A stretch of DNA of 64,000 nt. Origin: an uncultured Bacteroidota bacterium (lineage in GTDB: Bacteria; Bacteroidota; Bacteroidia; Flavobacteriales; Flavobacteriaceae). A program made the translations under genes and the position numbers. The stretch lies in assembly GCA_902595555.1 (NCBI GenBank), contig CACJQM010000002.1, positions 248,001 through 312,000 on the forward strand, in the 5' to 3' direction. A model generated the notes under the pieces. The model was not told where the DNA came from. It worked only from the letters and a program-made list of their open reading frames with translations, and ran no database searches. Positions 26,575-34,524 of this stretch are shown here, in pieces; the first letter of the stretch is position 1, and each line of letters opens with the position of its first letter.

Positions 26575-26957
26575 TGATATCTTTTAAAAATAAAAATTGA
26601 AGAACAAATAAAAGTTAGAGCTGCAAACACTGTTAAATGATGAATTCGAGGCTCTATTTTAAGTAATCCTGCCTCAAATATTCCCATACAAAAAATACCC
26701 ATGAAAATAGTTAGAAACAAAGTTAGAGATACTGCTTTTAATTGAACAGTTTTCTGAAACTCGTCGTAATCATCAAACTGATTTTTACTAACATATAACA
26801 TTGTAATAATTAGAATGAAATTTATTATTGCGGCGATTATGGTAATTGTGTTGTTTTCCCATAATTCATTAGGCCCAACTACTAAAATTGCAAAACTTAT
26901 TAGCCATAGAAATGTCCAGGCCAAAACAATTTTATTATGTCTTTTATGTACTTTCAT
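26571..26957 (-). CDS. Four-helix membrane protein paired with XRE regulator
   Basis: A 128-residue protein with four hydrophobic helices: two in the N-terminal half (IVLAWTFLWLISFAILVV and TIIAAIINFILIITMLYV), a charged loop (SKNQFDDYDEFQK), then LFLTIFMGIFCMGIF and LTVFAALTFICSSIFIF. Comparable membrane proteins commonly precede short XRE regulators and may sense a signal for them; that role is inferred. It follows a 28-residue membrane peptide gene by 11 bases. Confidence 0.7.
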   Translation of the reverse strand: MKVHKRHNKIVLAWTFLWLISFAILVVGPNELWENNTITIIAAIINFILIITMLYVSKNQFDDYDEFQKTVQLKAVSLTLFLTIFMGIFCMGIFEAGLLKIEPRIHHLTVFAALTFICSSIFIFKRYQ

Positions 26958-26968
26958 AATCTTAGATA

Positions 26969-27055
26969 TTATTTATTTAACCAATACCACAGCATTACTA
27001 TAGTAAAACCAACAACAAGCCATAGCATAAAATTGCTTTTTTTTTCTTTACTCAT
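26969..27055 (-). CDS. 28-residue single-helix membrane peptide
   Basis: A 28-codon gene directly downstream of the operator/promoter and 11 bases before the four-helix membrane gene. Its product has a Lys-rich N-terminus (MSKEKKSN), one hydrophobic helix with several Trp (LWLVVGFTIVMLWYWL) and the end NK. It would be the first product of the XRE operon. No homologue is known to me. Confidence 0.55.
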   Translation of the reverse strand: MSKEKKSNFMLWLVVGFTIVMLWYWLNK

Positions 27056-27080
27056 AAATCATAAGTTTTTATTAATATAA

Positions 27081-27098
27081 TGTAAAGTTTACTTTACA
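27081..27098. promoter_or_regulatory. Palindromic operator of the XRE operon
   Basis: TGTAAAGT-TT-ACTTTACA is a perfect 8-2-8 inverted repeat. It begins 26 bases upstream of the 28-residue gene and overlaps the end of the minus-strand -7 box. The extended half site AATGTAAAGTTT recurs exactly 40 bases away at 27119-27130. The best candidate ligand is the XRE protein encoded in the same operon. Confidence 0.65.
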
Positions 27099-27104
27099 AA
27101 TATA
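27097..27104 (-). promoter_or_regulatory. Bacteroidetes -7 element of XRE operon (TATATTTG)
   Basis: The minus strand reads TATATTTG, an exact TAnnTTTG match. It shares two bases with the palindrome, so transcription would begin inside the palindrome and a bound repressor would block it. Confidence 0.5.
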
Positions 27105-27118
27105 TAAAAATAATTTAA

Positions 27119-27130
27119 AATGTAAAGTTT
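27119..27130. repeat. Second operator half site
   Basis: AATGTAAAGTTT is an exact copy of 27079-27090 at a 40-base offset. It lies upstream of the XRE-operon promoter and between that promoter and the end of the ubiE gene. Confidence 0.5.
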
Positions 27131-27145
27131 TATTGACTTTTTGTA

Positions 27146-27841
27146 TTATTTTTTTGCAACATATATTGTTGAGGCACCAAAAAGTTTTATTTCTGATCTT
27201 ATATCTTTAAACTTTATCTCTCGAAGTATTTTAATAAAATCCTCACCATATGGAAATGTTTTAGCAGACGATTCTAGATAACCGTAAGCATTGGGATTAT
27301 TTGAAAAAATCTTTCCGACAATTCTTACGTATAATTTGGTATGAATATTATAAATAAGTCTTACTAAAGGGTTCGATGGCAGTGATGTTTCTAGAATAAT
27401 TAATAATCCATCTTTTTTTAAAACTCTGTAAATTTCTTTGAGAGAATTTTTGAGATTGGTAAAATTTCTAACACCATAACCTATTGTCACCACATCAAAT
27501 ATTTCATTATTATATTTTAACTTTTCAGCATCACCTTGCTCAAGCAATATGTTTTCATTCAAATTAAGATTGTTAATCTTTTTTTGCCCAACTTCAAGCA
27601 TTTTTGAAGAAGGGTCAACACCTATAATTTTACAATTTTTTATTGATGATAGCTCAATTGCTATATCAGAGGTTCCTGTTGCTAAATCTAAAATTTTCTT
27701 TGGATTCGTTTTTTTGGAAATGCTAACTATTTTCTTTTTCCATTTATTGTGAGCCCCAAAAGTTATTAGATTATTAATAAAATCATACTCCTTGGATATA
27801 GAATCAAACATTTCTTTATTGTCATTATTTTTTTTACTCAT
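27146..27841 (-). CDS. ubiE: Demethylmenaquinone methyltransferase (UbiE/MenG)
   Basis: A 231-residue SAM-dependent methyltransferase of the UbiE/MenG family. Signatures are FDSISKEYDFINNLITFGAHNKWKK, split across the first helices, the SAM loop ILDLATGTSD, the acidic GVDPSSKML strand, and VTIGYGVRNF. It methylates demethylmenaquinone in the last step of menaquinone synthesis. I start at the ATG at 27841; an in-frame GTG at 27853 would overlap the upstream gene by four bases and is also possible. Confidence 0.93.
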   Translation of the reverse strand: MSKKNNDNKEMFDSISKEYDFINNLITFGAHNKWKKKIVSISKKTNPKKILDLATGTSDIAIELSSIKNCKIIGVDPSSKMLEVGQKKINNLNLNENILLEQGDAEKLKYNNEIFDVVTIGYGVRNFTNLKNSLKEIYRVLKKDGLLIILETSLPSNPLVRLIYNIHTKLYVRIVGKIFSNNPNAYGYLESSAKTFPYGEDFIKILREIKFKDIRSEIKLFGASTIYVAKK

Positions 27842-27849
27842 TATATAAA

Positions 27850-28464
27850 TCACTTTTTTATAAAATGTGAAAAGAGAAAGTTTTGAGTAGTGTTAAAAGG
27901 AGTTACATGATCATAATAAAATGAATCAATAAGTTTAAAACTTCTATTAAATAATTTTTCAATCACTTTTTCTGAATATCTTCTAACCTCTAGACCACTA
28001 CACTTTAAGGGGCCATTTTCAGAAAAAGTTCCAATTATCAAATGCCCACTCTCAGAAATGTTTTTTTCAACTATTTCTATATATTTTCTAATTAGATTTT
28101 CTTCATTTAAAAAATGAAATACGGCTCTATCATGCCAAATATCAAATTTTTCATCAGTCATAAAACTTAAAATATCTTTAGAAATCCATCTCACCTTGTT
28201 CGATTGTTCACCTAAAAATTCTTTTGATTTTTCTAGTGCGGATTCGGATATGTCTAAATATGTTAAATGATTATACCCAATCTCAATCAAATTCTTCAAT
28301 AATTTACTTCTGCCGCTTCCAACATCAATAATTTTTGGATTCTCAATTCCTGCACTTTGAATCATCTTTATGGATTCATTCGTCTCTTTTTGAAACCAAC
28401 TTACTTCATCCTCGTTTTTTTCATCATAAATTTTTTCCCAATGTAATTTTAAATTGTAGTTCAT
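27850..28464 (-). CDS. Class I SAM-dependent methyltransferase
   Basis: A 204-residue methyltransferase. It begins LHWEKIYDEKNEDEVSWFQ, a start shared with TehB/thiopurine-type methyltransferases. The SAM-binding loop is IIDVGSGRSKL, the acidic strand LTYLDISESAL, and FDIWHDRAVFHFL the motif IV region. The substrate is unknown. It precedes ubiE and the two are probably cotranscribed. Confidence 0.8.
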   Translation of the reverse strand: MNYNLKLHWEKIYDEKNEDEVSWFQKETNESIKMIQSAGIENPKIIDVGSGRSKLLKNLIEIGYNHLTYLDISESALEKSKEFLGEQSNKVRWISKDILSFMTDEKFDIWHDRAVFHFLNEENLIRKYIEIVEKNISESGHLIIGTFSENGPLKCSGLEVRRYSEKVIEKLFNRSFKLIDSFYYDHVTPFNTTQNFLFSHFIKK

Positions 28465-28493
28465 TATTTAGTATTGTAATTTAGCTAAAACTT

Positions 28494-28670
28494 ATGAGTT
28501 TGTTTGATAAATATTTTTTTGGCTATTTACCAGAAAAAATAAGAACTTTTGTTCGTTTCTTTTGTGTTGTTTTTCTTTTATTCTTAATTATTGAAATTGC
28601 AATCACGTTTATTTTTGTAGTATTTATTATCGCAGTTATCTCAAAACTTTTGATGAGATTTTTTAATTAA
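28494..28670 (+). CDS. 58-residue membrane protein
   Basis: A 58-codon gene with an ATG start. An amphipathic N-terminus (MSLFDKYFFGYLPEKIRTF) is followed by one long or two short hydrophobic helices (CVVFLLFLIIEIAITFIFVVFIIAVI) and a basic end (KLLMRFFN). It diverges from the methyltransferase gene and overlaps the convergent nuclease gene by four bases. No family recognised. Confidence 0.5.
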   Translation: MSLFDKYFFGYLPEKIRTFVRFFCVVFLLFLIIEIAITFIFVVFIIAVISKLLMRFFN

Positions 28671-29443
28671 AGTACTCTAGCTTTTCTTATTAAGAAATCT
28701 GTTTCCTTTTTCAATAGTGGTATTTTCAGGTGAAAAAAAGTATGATACTTTGGATGAAGAACCAGCAAATTCATTGAGCTAATTTCTTTATCATAGTTCT
28801 CTTCCAAAATGTATTTATATAAATTTAATTGTAAACAGTATTTATTATAGCTATTATTTGATAGATCATTAAGCTCATCAAATCCATATTCAAAATCACT
28901 TTTAATTACTGCACCAATATCATTAACAAGCTTGGTTGATCTTTTCCAATCGAAAATAAACAACTCACCACTCGGTTTTTCATAAACCATATCAATTGTC
29001 CCAGCAATTGATGCTTCTGAGTCAAACACTCTCCACTCTGTTCTATAGGGTTTTATTGATGGGTATTTTTTAATAAACTCCTCAAAAAATTTAAACTCTG
29101 GAGGGAATTCTTTGATATCTATATCGTTGTAATATTTTTCAATTACTTCATGTAAAAGAGTTCCTTTCTTAGCAGCTTCTTCTCTTTTTATATCCCATTC
29201 ATTTAATATTTTTTTTTGCAATTCATCAAGTTGTTCTTTACTATATTTCTTTCCTAGAAAATCTAACCGTTCTTTGGCCTTCATTCTAGACCAATATTCT
29301 GAATCAAATTCTGGGAAAAAAGTGTCAATAAGTTGGGATACAGAATGTTTAATTCTGTTTCCATCTACCATGTAGTGATGCTCCTTAGAATTAAAGCTTA
29401 TCCTTTTATCGTTGGGGTGTATATTAATCTTTAAATTACTCAA
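28667..29443 (-). CDS. PD-(D/E)XK nuclease family protein
   Basis: A 258-residue protein with a RecB/exonuclease-like nuclease core: the helix motif GTLLHEVIEKYY, then GTIDMVYEKPSGELFIFDWKRS, giving the Asp...Asp-x-Lys catalytic pattern, and YCLQLNLYKYIL as the conserved Gln/Tyr motif. The start is TTG at 29443. It resembles PDDEXK_1-type proteins that process DNA ends; no helicase or phage gene is adjacent, so its role is unclear. Confidence 0.8.
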   Translation of the reverse strand: MSNLKINIHPNDKRISFNSKEHHYMVDGNRIKHSVSQLIDTFFPEFDSEYWSRMKAKERLDFLGKKYSKEQLDELQKKILNEWDIKREEAAKKGTLLHEVIEKYYNDIDIKEFPPEFKFFEEFIKKYPSIKPYRTEWRVFDSEASIAGTIDMVYEKPSGELFIFDWKRSTKLVNDIGAVIKSDFEYGFDELNDLSNNSYNKYCLQLNLYKYILEENYDKEISSMNLLVLHPKYHTFFHLKIPLLKKETDFLIRKARVL

Positions 29444-29501
29444 TATTTAAATATACTATTTTATCATTTTTTTATATCATTGTTAGAATAAAACAATAAT
29501 T

Positions 29502-29999
29502 ATGAAAAATCTTATTACACTATTAAGTTTAATTTTCGCATTTAACTTAAATGCTAATATAGATCCAAATGACTTTGAAACGTTAAAACAACTTGAAGGA
29601 AAATGGGTCGGAACTTTGGAAAGAACAAATGAAACTACTGATAGCTTTATCTTAGAGTTTAGTATCTCTTCTAACGGAAGTGCTATTTTGGAAGAAAGCA
29701 ATACTGGAGGAACGGAAATGCTTACAATTTTTAATTATCAAAATGATGAATTGCTTTTAACTCACTATTGTGGTTTAATGAATAAGCCTGTATCAAAGCT
29801 TACATCGAATAAAAATGGAAAGTTGATTTTTAAAACGGATGATGAGATGAGTGGATTAAGTTTGAAAAAAGACACATATGTTACATCTTGGGAAATTGAT
29901 TTATTACCCGATGATGAAAATAAAATTCTTTATAAATATACTGTTAGTGGTCCTGATGGTGTTGCATTTGTAGCATCTGCAGAAATGAATAAAATTTAG
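29502..29999 (+). CDS. Secreted lipocalin-like protein (DUF1579-like)
   Basis: A 165-residue exported protein (signal peptide ending NLNANI). It begins FETLKQLEGKWVGTLER, the common opening of DUF1579/THAP4-like lipocalin folds. An LLLTHYCGLMNKP strand-loop and SWEIDLLPDDENKILYKY follow. Members of such families bind small ligands or have no known function. It is followed by a strong bidirectional terminator. Confidence 0.6.
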   Translation: MKNLITLLSLIFAFNLNANIDPNDFETLKQLEGKWVGTLERTNETTDSFILEFSISSNGSAILEESNTGGTEMLTIFNYQNDELLLTHYCGLMNKPVSKLTSNKNGKLIFKTDDEMSGLSLKKDTYVTSWEIDLLPDDENKILYKYTVSGPDGVAFVASAEMNKI

Positions 30000-30005
30000 T
30001 TCAAA

Positions 30006-30033
30006 AAAAGAGCCCAATTTAATGGGCTCTTTT
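30006..30033. terminator. Bidirectional rho-independent terminator
   Basis: An 11-bp perfect stem (AAAAGAGCCCA / TGGGCTCTTTT) with a six-base loop lies between convergent genes. The flanking A- and T-runs suit both directions. Confidence 0.85.
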
Positions 30034-30041
30034 CTTAATCT

Positions 30042-30734
30042 TTACTTGTACTCTTTAATTAGTACTCTTGTAAAAGATTGTTTAAACTCGGCGAACTCAG
30101 CAGTTGCTTCAAAAAATTCCGCGAAAGCTTTAGCTTCAGTATCATTTTTAGGTCCAAATGTAAAAGCACCATTTAAATCATCATATGTAGCGTATATAAA
30201 ATGACTTTCACCATTACTTACACCATGATTGATTTGACCTGTACCAGAGAAACCAGCAAAATCAAATACTTCCATTACCTTAGTGTATTCCTCATAAAAT
30301 GCTGGAGCATCTTTACTTTTTACTTTAAATAACCATGCTTGACCAATTGGATCAACATCCTCTTGATTATAAGCTTTGGTAACTACACCAGCAGACCTTC
30401 TCACACTGTCAACAAGTGGTCTTACTTTATTGACATAGTTCTCCCATTTTGACCCGCTAAGAGTCGATAGAAAAGCAGCCAAAGACGCAGATGAAGGGCT
30501 TAAAAAACTTAAAATATGAGTTTCTTCAAAACCTTGTCCCGCAAGCTGAATCCTAGAAAAAGACAGTGTTACATCACCAGGAAAATCCAATGATGAGTAA
30601 AAACCATCTACTGTTTTTTCAAATTCATTTACGTTCTCACCCTCAACCTCTAGAAGAACATCATACCAGAATCCGTCTTGTGATGATAATGAAAATGAAA
30701 ATAGAATTGTTAAAATGTATATATATTTCTTCAT
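30042..30734 (-). CDS. Secreted protein, possibly tandem ferredoxin-like domains
   Basis: A 230-residue exported protein (signal peptide ending FSLSSQ). Two similar halves may each form an alpha/beta sandwich: WYDVLLEVEGENVNEFEKTVDGFY and AWLFKVKSKDAPAFYEEYTKVM both look like the first strand-helix of dimeric alpha/beta-barrel (NIPSNAP/ABM-like) domains. ETHILSFLSP and SHFIYATYDD would be the matching third strands. This is a pattern reading, not a recognised family. Confidence 0.55.
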   Translation of the reverse strand: MKKYIYILTILFSFSLSSQDGFWYDVLLEVEGENVNEFEKTVDGFYSSLDFPGDVTLSFSRIQLAGQGFEETHILSFLSPSSASLAAFLSTLSGSKWENYVNKVRPLVDSVRRSAGVVTKAYNQEDVDPIGQAWLFKVKSKDAPAFYEEYTKVMEVFDFAGFSGTGQINHGVSNGESHFIYATYDDLNGAFTFGPKNDTEAKAFAEFFEATAEFAEFKQSFTRVLIKEYK

Positions 30735-30806
30735 AATTTATTTTTGATAAACAATAATAATTTTTTTTTATAACACTTTAGGAACAAAAAATATAGGGTA
30801 AGAAAC

Positions 30807-31457
30807 TTAACTCAACTTCAAAATATCTCTGTAGTGATAAATTTTGAATCCAGGTTCAATTTTTTTTGATTCTGTAACCATTGCCTTTGCTACATCACTT
30901 GCTTTAATTGGCTTGTAATTATCAGGAAAAAGAAATGATATAAGTGGTATTAAGATTTGAGCTACTTTTTCACCAAATCTATTTTCCTTTCTATTTCCTA
31001 AAAGTAATGAAGGTCTATAAACTGTTGATGAATTTAATTGTTTTGATTCAACCTCTTTTTCAATCTCACCCTTTAATTTTAAATAAAAACTTTTGTTATT
31101 TATATCAGCACCAGCAGATGATACAAATGAGAAGTGTTTCACGTTTTTCTCTTTACAAGCTCTAACAGTATTTGAAATAATATCAAAATCAATTTCACGG
31201 TATTTTTTTTTGTTAAAACCAACTTTTGATTGTGTAGTTCCAATTGCAGCTAGAACAACATCACTTCTATCAATTACGTTTAAATACGCATTAAAATCTT
31301 TGAAGTCAATTATATTTAAGGAAGATTTTTTTGATTTTAATTCAACAGGTCTTCTTGAAACTACATTGATGTTTTCAAAGTCACTGTCATTTTCTAATAA
31401 TTTAAGAATCTCATTTCCGATTAGACCAGTTGGACCAAATAGAGTAATTTTTATCAT
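30807..31457 (-). CDS. NAD(P)-binding Rossmann protein (HTATIP2/NmrA-like)
   Basis: A 216-residue short Rossmann protein of the atypical SDR type. The nucleotide loop is TLFGPTGLIGNEIL (GxxGxxG), with VVSRRPVEL suggesting NADPH preference. DVVLAAIGTTQSK and FSFVSSAGADINN resemble HTATIP2/TIP30-like proteins, and VYRPSLLLGNRKENR is the conserved late segment. The substrate is unknown. Confidence 0.8.
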   Translation of the reverse strand: MIKITLFGPTGLIGNEILKLLENDSDFENINVVSRRPVELKSKKSSLNIIDFKDFNAYLNVIDRSDVVLAAIGTTQSKVGFNKKKYREIDFDIISNTVRACKEKNVKHFSFVSSAGADINNKSFYLKLKGEIEKEVESKQLNSSTVYRPSLLLGNRKENRFGEKVAQILIPLISFLFPDNYKPIKASDVAKAMVTESKKIEPGFKIYHYRDILKLS

Positions 31458-31461
31458 TTAA

Positions 31462-31469
31462 TATATTTG
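31462..31469 (+). promoter_or_regulatory. Bacteroidetes -7 element (TATATTTG)
   Basis: An exact TAnnTTTG match 23 bases before the ATG at 31493, in the divergent gap after the Rossmann protein start. Confidence 0.4.
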
Positions 31470-31492
31470 ATTGTAAATTTAAAAAAGACTTA

Positions 31493-31690
31493 ATGAATAA
31501 TACAAAAATTAAAACTTACACTTTTGCTCTTATTGGACTCATTTTATTTTCAGGTGGATTATGTTTATTTGGAGAGTCGGTAATATATAAGTATGAAAAT
31601 AAAGATTGGTTCTTTTTTGGGACCTTATCATTAATTTTTATCAATTTAGGATTAGGACTTATGATTAAAAATAATTGGGGATCATTTTAA
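31493..31690 (+). CDS. Small two-helix membrane protein
   Basis: A 65-residue protein with two hydrophobic helices (FALIGLILFSGGLCLFGES and WFFFGTLSLIFINLGLGLMI) joined by a short charged loop. A -7 promoter element lies just upstream. It precedes the metallophosphoesterase by 27 bases. No family recognised. Confidence 0.55.
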   Translation: MNNTKIKTYTFALIGLILFSGGLCLFGESVIYKYENKDWFFFGTLSLIFINLGLGLMIKNNWGSF

Positions 31691-31717
31691 ATTATATAAA
31701 AATTAAGTGATGTTAAT

Positions 31718-32683
31718 ATGAATAGAAGACTCTTTATTAATAAAAGCCTCATTTTAAGTTCAGGATTTATTATAAATCCTTATAATGCATTTTCTATTTA
31801 TGCTAAAGCTGATCTAAAAATAGGAATTATAGCTGACCTTCACCAAGACATTATACATGACGGGTCTAATAGATTAAAGTCTTTTATTAATAATAGCATA
31901 TCCAAAAAATGTGACTTTATAATACAACTTGGAGATTTTTCATTACCTAGAAAAAGAAATGAAATAGTTTTAGATCACTGGAATTTATTTAATGGAAATA
32001 AATATCATGTTCTAGGTAATCATGATATGGTTGATTATGGTTTCACCAAGGCTCAAACTATGAGTTGGTGGGGGATGAAAGAAAGATATTATTCATTTAA
32101 TCGAAATGGATATCACTTTATTGTACTTGATGGAAATGATGAGAATCCAAAACCTTGGAATGAATATTATAACAGATATATTGGACCAAATCAAAAAAAA
32201 TGGCTTGTAGAAGATTTGAAAAAATCCTATTTGCCAACCATTATATTTAGTCATCAAAGTTTAGATTCCAAAGGAGGGATTTTTAATCAAAATGAAATTA
32301 GAAAAATTGTAGAAGATTCAATTTTTGTCAATGGTAATAAAAAGGTTATTGCATGTATTTGTGGGCACCACCATGATGATTATTTAAAAATAATTAATGA
32401 CATTGCTTACGTCCACATTAATAGCGCATCATACAAATGGGTTGGAGAAAAATACAAGTTTTCAAGGTTTAGCAAAAAAATTGAGAATGATTTTCCATCC
32501 ATAATAAAAACATGTCCATATAAAAAGCCATTATTTACAACTATGCACATTAATAGTAAGCAAAAAACTATAAATTTTGATTCAAAAAAAACGTCATTCA
32601 TAAAACCTTCTCCAAAAGATTTACAAATCCCTGGAGCAAAAAATATTACTTCAGAAATAAGTAAAATGAATTATAAATTTTAG
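31718..32683 (+). CDS. Exported calcineurin-like metallophosphoesterase
   Basis: A 321-residue phosphoesterase. Its N-terminus (NRRLFINKSLILSSG) is basic then hydrophobic, possibly a twin-arginine-type signal. Metal motifs are complete: ADLHQD, QLGDFS, LGNHDM, FSHQSL and CGHHHDD. Family members hydrolyse phosphomono- or diesters using two metal ions. The substrate is not evident from the sequence or neighbours. Confidence 0.85.
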   Translation: MNRRLFINKSLILSSGFIINPYNAFSIYAKADLKIGIIADLHQDIIHDGSNRLKSFINNSISKKCDFIIQLGDFSLPRKRNEIVLDHWNLFNGNKYHVLGNHDMVDYGFTKAQTMSWWGMKERYYSFNRNGYHFIVLDGNDENPKPWNEYYNRYIGPNQKKWLVEDLKKSYLPTIIFSHQSLDSKGGIFNQNEIRKIVEDSIFVNGNKKVIACICGHHHDDYLKIINDIAYVHINSASYKWVGEKYKFSRFSKKIENDFPSIIKTCPYKKPLFTTMHINSKQKTINFDSKKTSFIKPSPKDLQIPGAKNITSEISKMNYKF

Positions 32684-32721
32684 TTTACAATTTTTATATA
32701 TTTAAATAAACAGTTCTAATT

Positions 32722-33186
32722 ATGAAAAAGCTTATTTACTTACTTATACCATTCTTTATATTATCTTGTACTGATGTGACTCAACAAAAAGAAGAATCAA
32801 CTATAACCAAAAATTCAGATTCCGATGATATAACATTCATAATTGATTTAAAGGTCAATCCTGATTCAAATGAAGATTTAAATTTATTCGTTCAAGAAAT
32901 TACAAAAAATGTTATTGATAATGAAGATTTTTGTCTTGAGTATGCATACTATGTTACAGAGGATAAAAGCTCAGTCACACTTTATGAAAAGTATATCGAC
33001 AGCGAATCTGCAGTAAAACATGGTCAAAATTTTATGGGAAGTCCTTTCTTTGAAAGATTCTTTAACTTATTTACTCTTGAAAAATTTATTGTAACAGGAC
33101 CAGCTAGTGAAGAATTTAAAAATTTTACTGAAGAAAATGGTTTTGTAATTGAATACAGGAATTCCATAGATGGGTTTTTAAGGTAG
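32722..33186 (+). CDS. Lipoprotein with antibiotic-biosynthesis-monooxygenase-like domain
   Basis: A 154-residue lipoprotein (lipobox FILSC, Cys16). The mature part holds an ABM-type ferredoxin-like domain: ITFIIDLKVNPDSNEDLNLF is strand-helix 1, CLEYAYYVTEDKSSVTLYEKY strands 2-3, and SAVKHGQNFMGSPFFERFF the second helix. Small ABM proteins include quinol monooxygenases and heme-degrading enzymes, but many have no known activity. The surface location is unusual. Confidence 0.7.
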   Translation: MKKLIYLLIPFFILSCTDVTQQKEESTITKNSDSDDITFIIDLKVNPDSNEDLNLFVQEITKNVIDNEDFCLEYAYYVTEDKSSVTLYEKYIDSESAVKHGQNFMGSPFFERFFNLFTLEKFIVTGPASEEFKNFTEENGFVIEYRNSIDGFLR

Positions 33187-33187
33187 T

Positions 33188-34204
33188 TTATTCTCCTTTC
33201 CAAAAAGCAAAATCACCAGGGATTATTCCAACATCATAAGATGCTATTTCATTGTTGTTGGAGTCGTAAACTTTTACCACATTAATATCGACATAATTAG
33301 TGAGTCCAAAATAAATTTTACCATCATTTGACTCTGTAGAATACAATTGTGTTGGAGGAAAATCTCCTATTTTAGTCTCTGATAGAATATCCAAATTTTC
33401 ATCAATTTGTGCAATACCACCTGCAAACGATCTGTAGATTTCTTGATTTAATGTCAAAACATCCCCTCCACAAACAATTCCTGGCCCATAATTATTTATA
33501 GAGACTTGTTTTGTTGTCAAATCAAGTTCTGTAGAACCATAAAACGCATTATAACTAGCATCATAATATGTATTTGCCACATATATTGATTTGCCTCTTA
33601 CCTCGATATCTGTTGGACCATATCCAACTTTAAAGGTTTCTGATATTTCCTTACTAATGGGGTTAATAACGTGTAATTTATTTGAGTCAGAATAGTCATC
33701 ATTTGATTGAATTCCTACTAGTAAATTACCATCATGATAGGCTATAGATTCAGGATTGCCTGAAAGTTGAATAGCATCTTCAATAACATAATTTTTTAAA
33801 TTAAATATTTTAACATCAGATGAATTCCAATTAGTAAAATAAATTTTATCATCAAAAACAACCATTTGTCTTGGTCCGGATTGATCTGTATCAATTTCAA
33901 TTCCAGGCATTCTCAAGCCCTGGTCATAAATTTCATATATCATCATTTTATGACTGTTATTAATTAATGCAATCAATTTATTTTTATAAACTGTAAGTGA
34001 GTTAACGACATCTCCTACATCCTTTATTTCTTGCGTAATACCATTATTATTTATCATAAAAATTGATCCATTACTAGATCCATAATTACCTTCACAAGCA
34101 ACAAATGTCCATTCAGGTGCTGGTTCTGTAAATGGTTCTTCATTGGTTTCAACAGCACAACCTAAAAACAAAAAAACCATTAATAATAACTTAATATCTT
34201 TCAT
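33188..34204 (-). CDS. YncE/DUF5074-like beta-propeller lipoprotein
   Basis: A 338-residue lipoprotein (lipobox LFLGC, Cys16). The mature region has repeated blades of about 42 residues with motifs such as NSLTVYKNKLIALI, RQMVVFDDKIYFTNW, ESIAYHDGNLLVGI and TDIEVRGKSIYVANTYY. The opening FVACEGNYGSSNGSIFMI is typical of DUF5074/YncE-like surface proteins of Bacteroidetes. Such proteins often accompany TonB-dependent receptors, but none is adjacent here. Confidence 0.8.
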   Translation of the reverse strand: MKDIKLLLMVFLFLGCAVETNEEPFTEPAPEWTFVACEGNYGSSNGSIFMINNNGITQEIKDVGDVVNSLTVYKNKLIALINNSHKMMIYEIYDQGLRMPGIEIDTDQSGPRQMVVFDDKIYFTNWNSSDVKIFNLKNYVIEDAIQLSGNPESIAYHDGNLLVGIQSNDDYSDSNKLHVINPISKEISETFKVGYGPTDIEVRGKSIYVANTYYDASYNAFYGSTELDLTTKQVSINNYGPGIVCGGDVLTLNQEIYRSFAGGIAQIDENLDILSETKIGDFPPTQLYSTESNDGKIYFGLTNYVDINVVKVYDSNNNEIASYDVGIIPGDFAFWKGE

Positions 34205-34291
34205 AAAATAATTTTAATTTTAGATGGCAAAACAAATGCCAAAGGTTTAATAATTCAATAAATTTTTTATTTTTTTTAGCTAGAAAATATT

Positions 34292-34447
34292 TTAAGAATC
34301 TAACTTGCTGTCTTGGTTCTTATTAGCTTGTTTTATGATTTTAAGATAATCACTGTATTGATATCTTTTTCCTCTAAAATAGACAGACTGAATAGCAGTG
34401 GGGATACTAATTTTTGTAAGCGCCATGTCTCTTTTAGTTAGTCTCAT
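34292..34447 (-). CDS. 51-residue basic protein
   Basis: A 51-codon gene with an ATG start in the 320-base gap between the beta-propeller and the next plus-strand gene. The product is basic and soluble (starts MRLTKRDMALTKIS; contains VYFRGKRYQYSDYLK; ends NQDSKLDS). A small AT-rich inverted repeat lies just upstream. No family recognised; codon use looks like the neighbours. Confidence 0.45.
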   Translation of the reverse strand: MRLTKRDMALTKISIPTAIQSVYFRGKRYQYSDYLKIIKQANKNQDSKLDS

Positions 34448-34524
34448 AATTTTTTGGGGGACTCAATATACAATTTTTTTGTATATCTTGAATTATTAAT
34501 GGAACAAAAAATATATATAACAAA

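Noticed and set aside
34466-34486. AT-rich inverted repeat as a terminator or operator
   Set aside because: It has an 8-bp all-weak stem with one G-C pair and no following T-run; it could arise by chance in AT-rich DNA.
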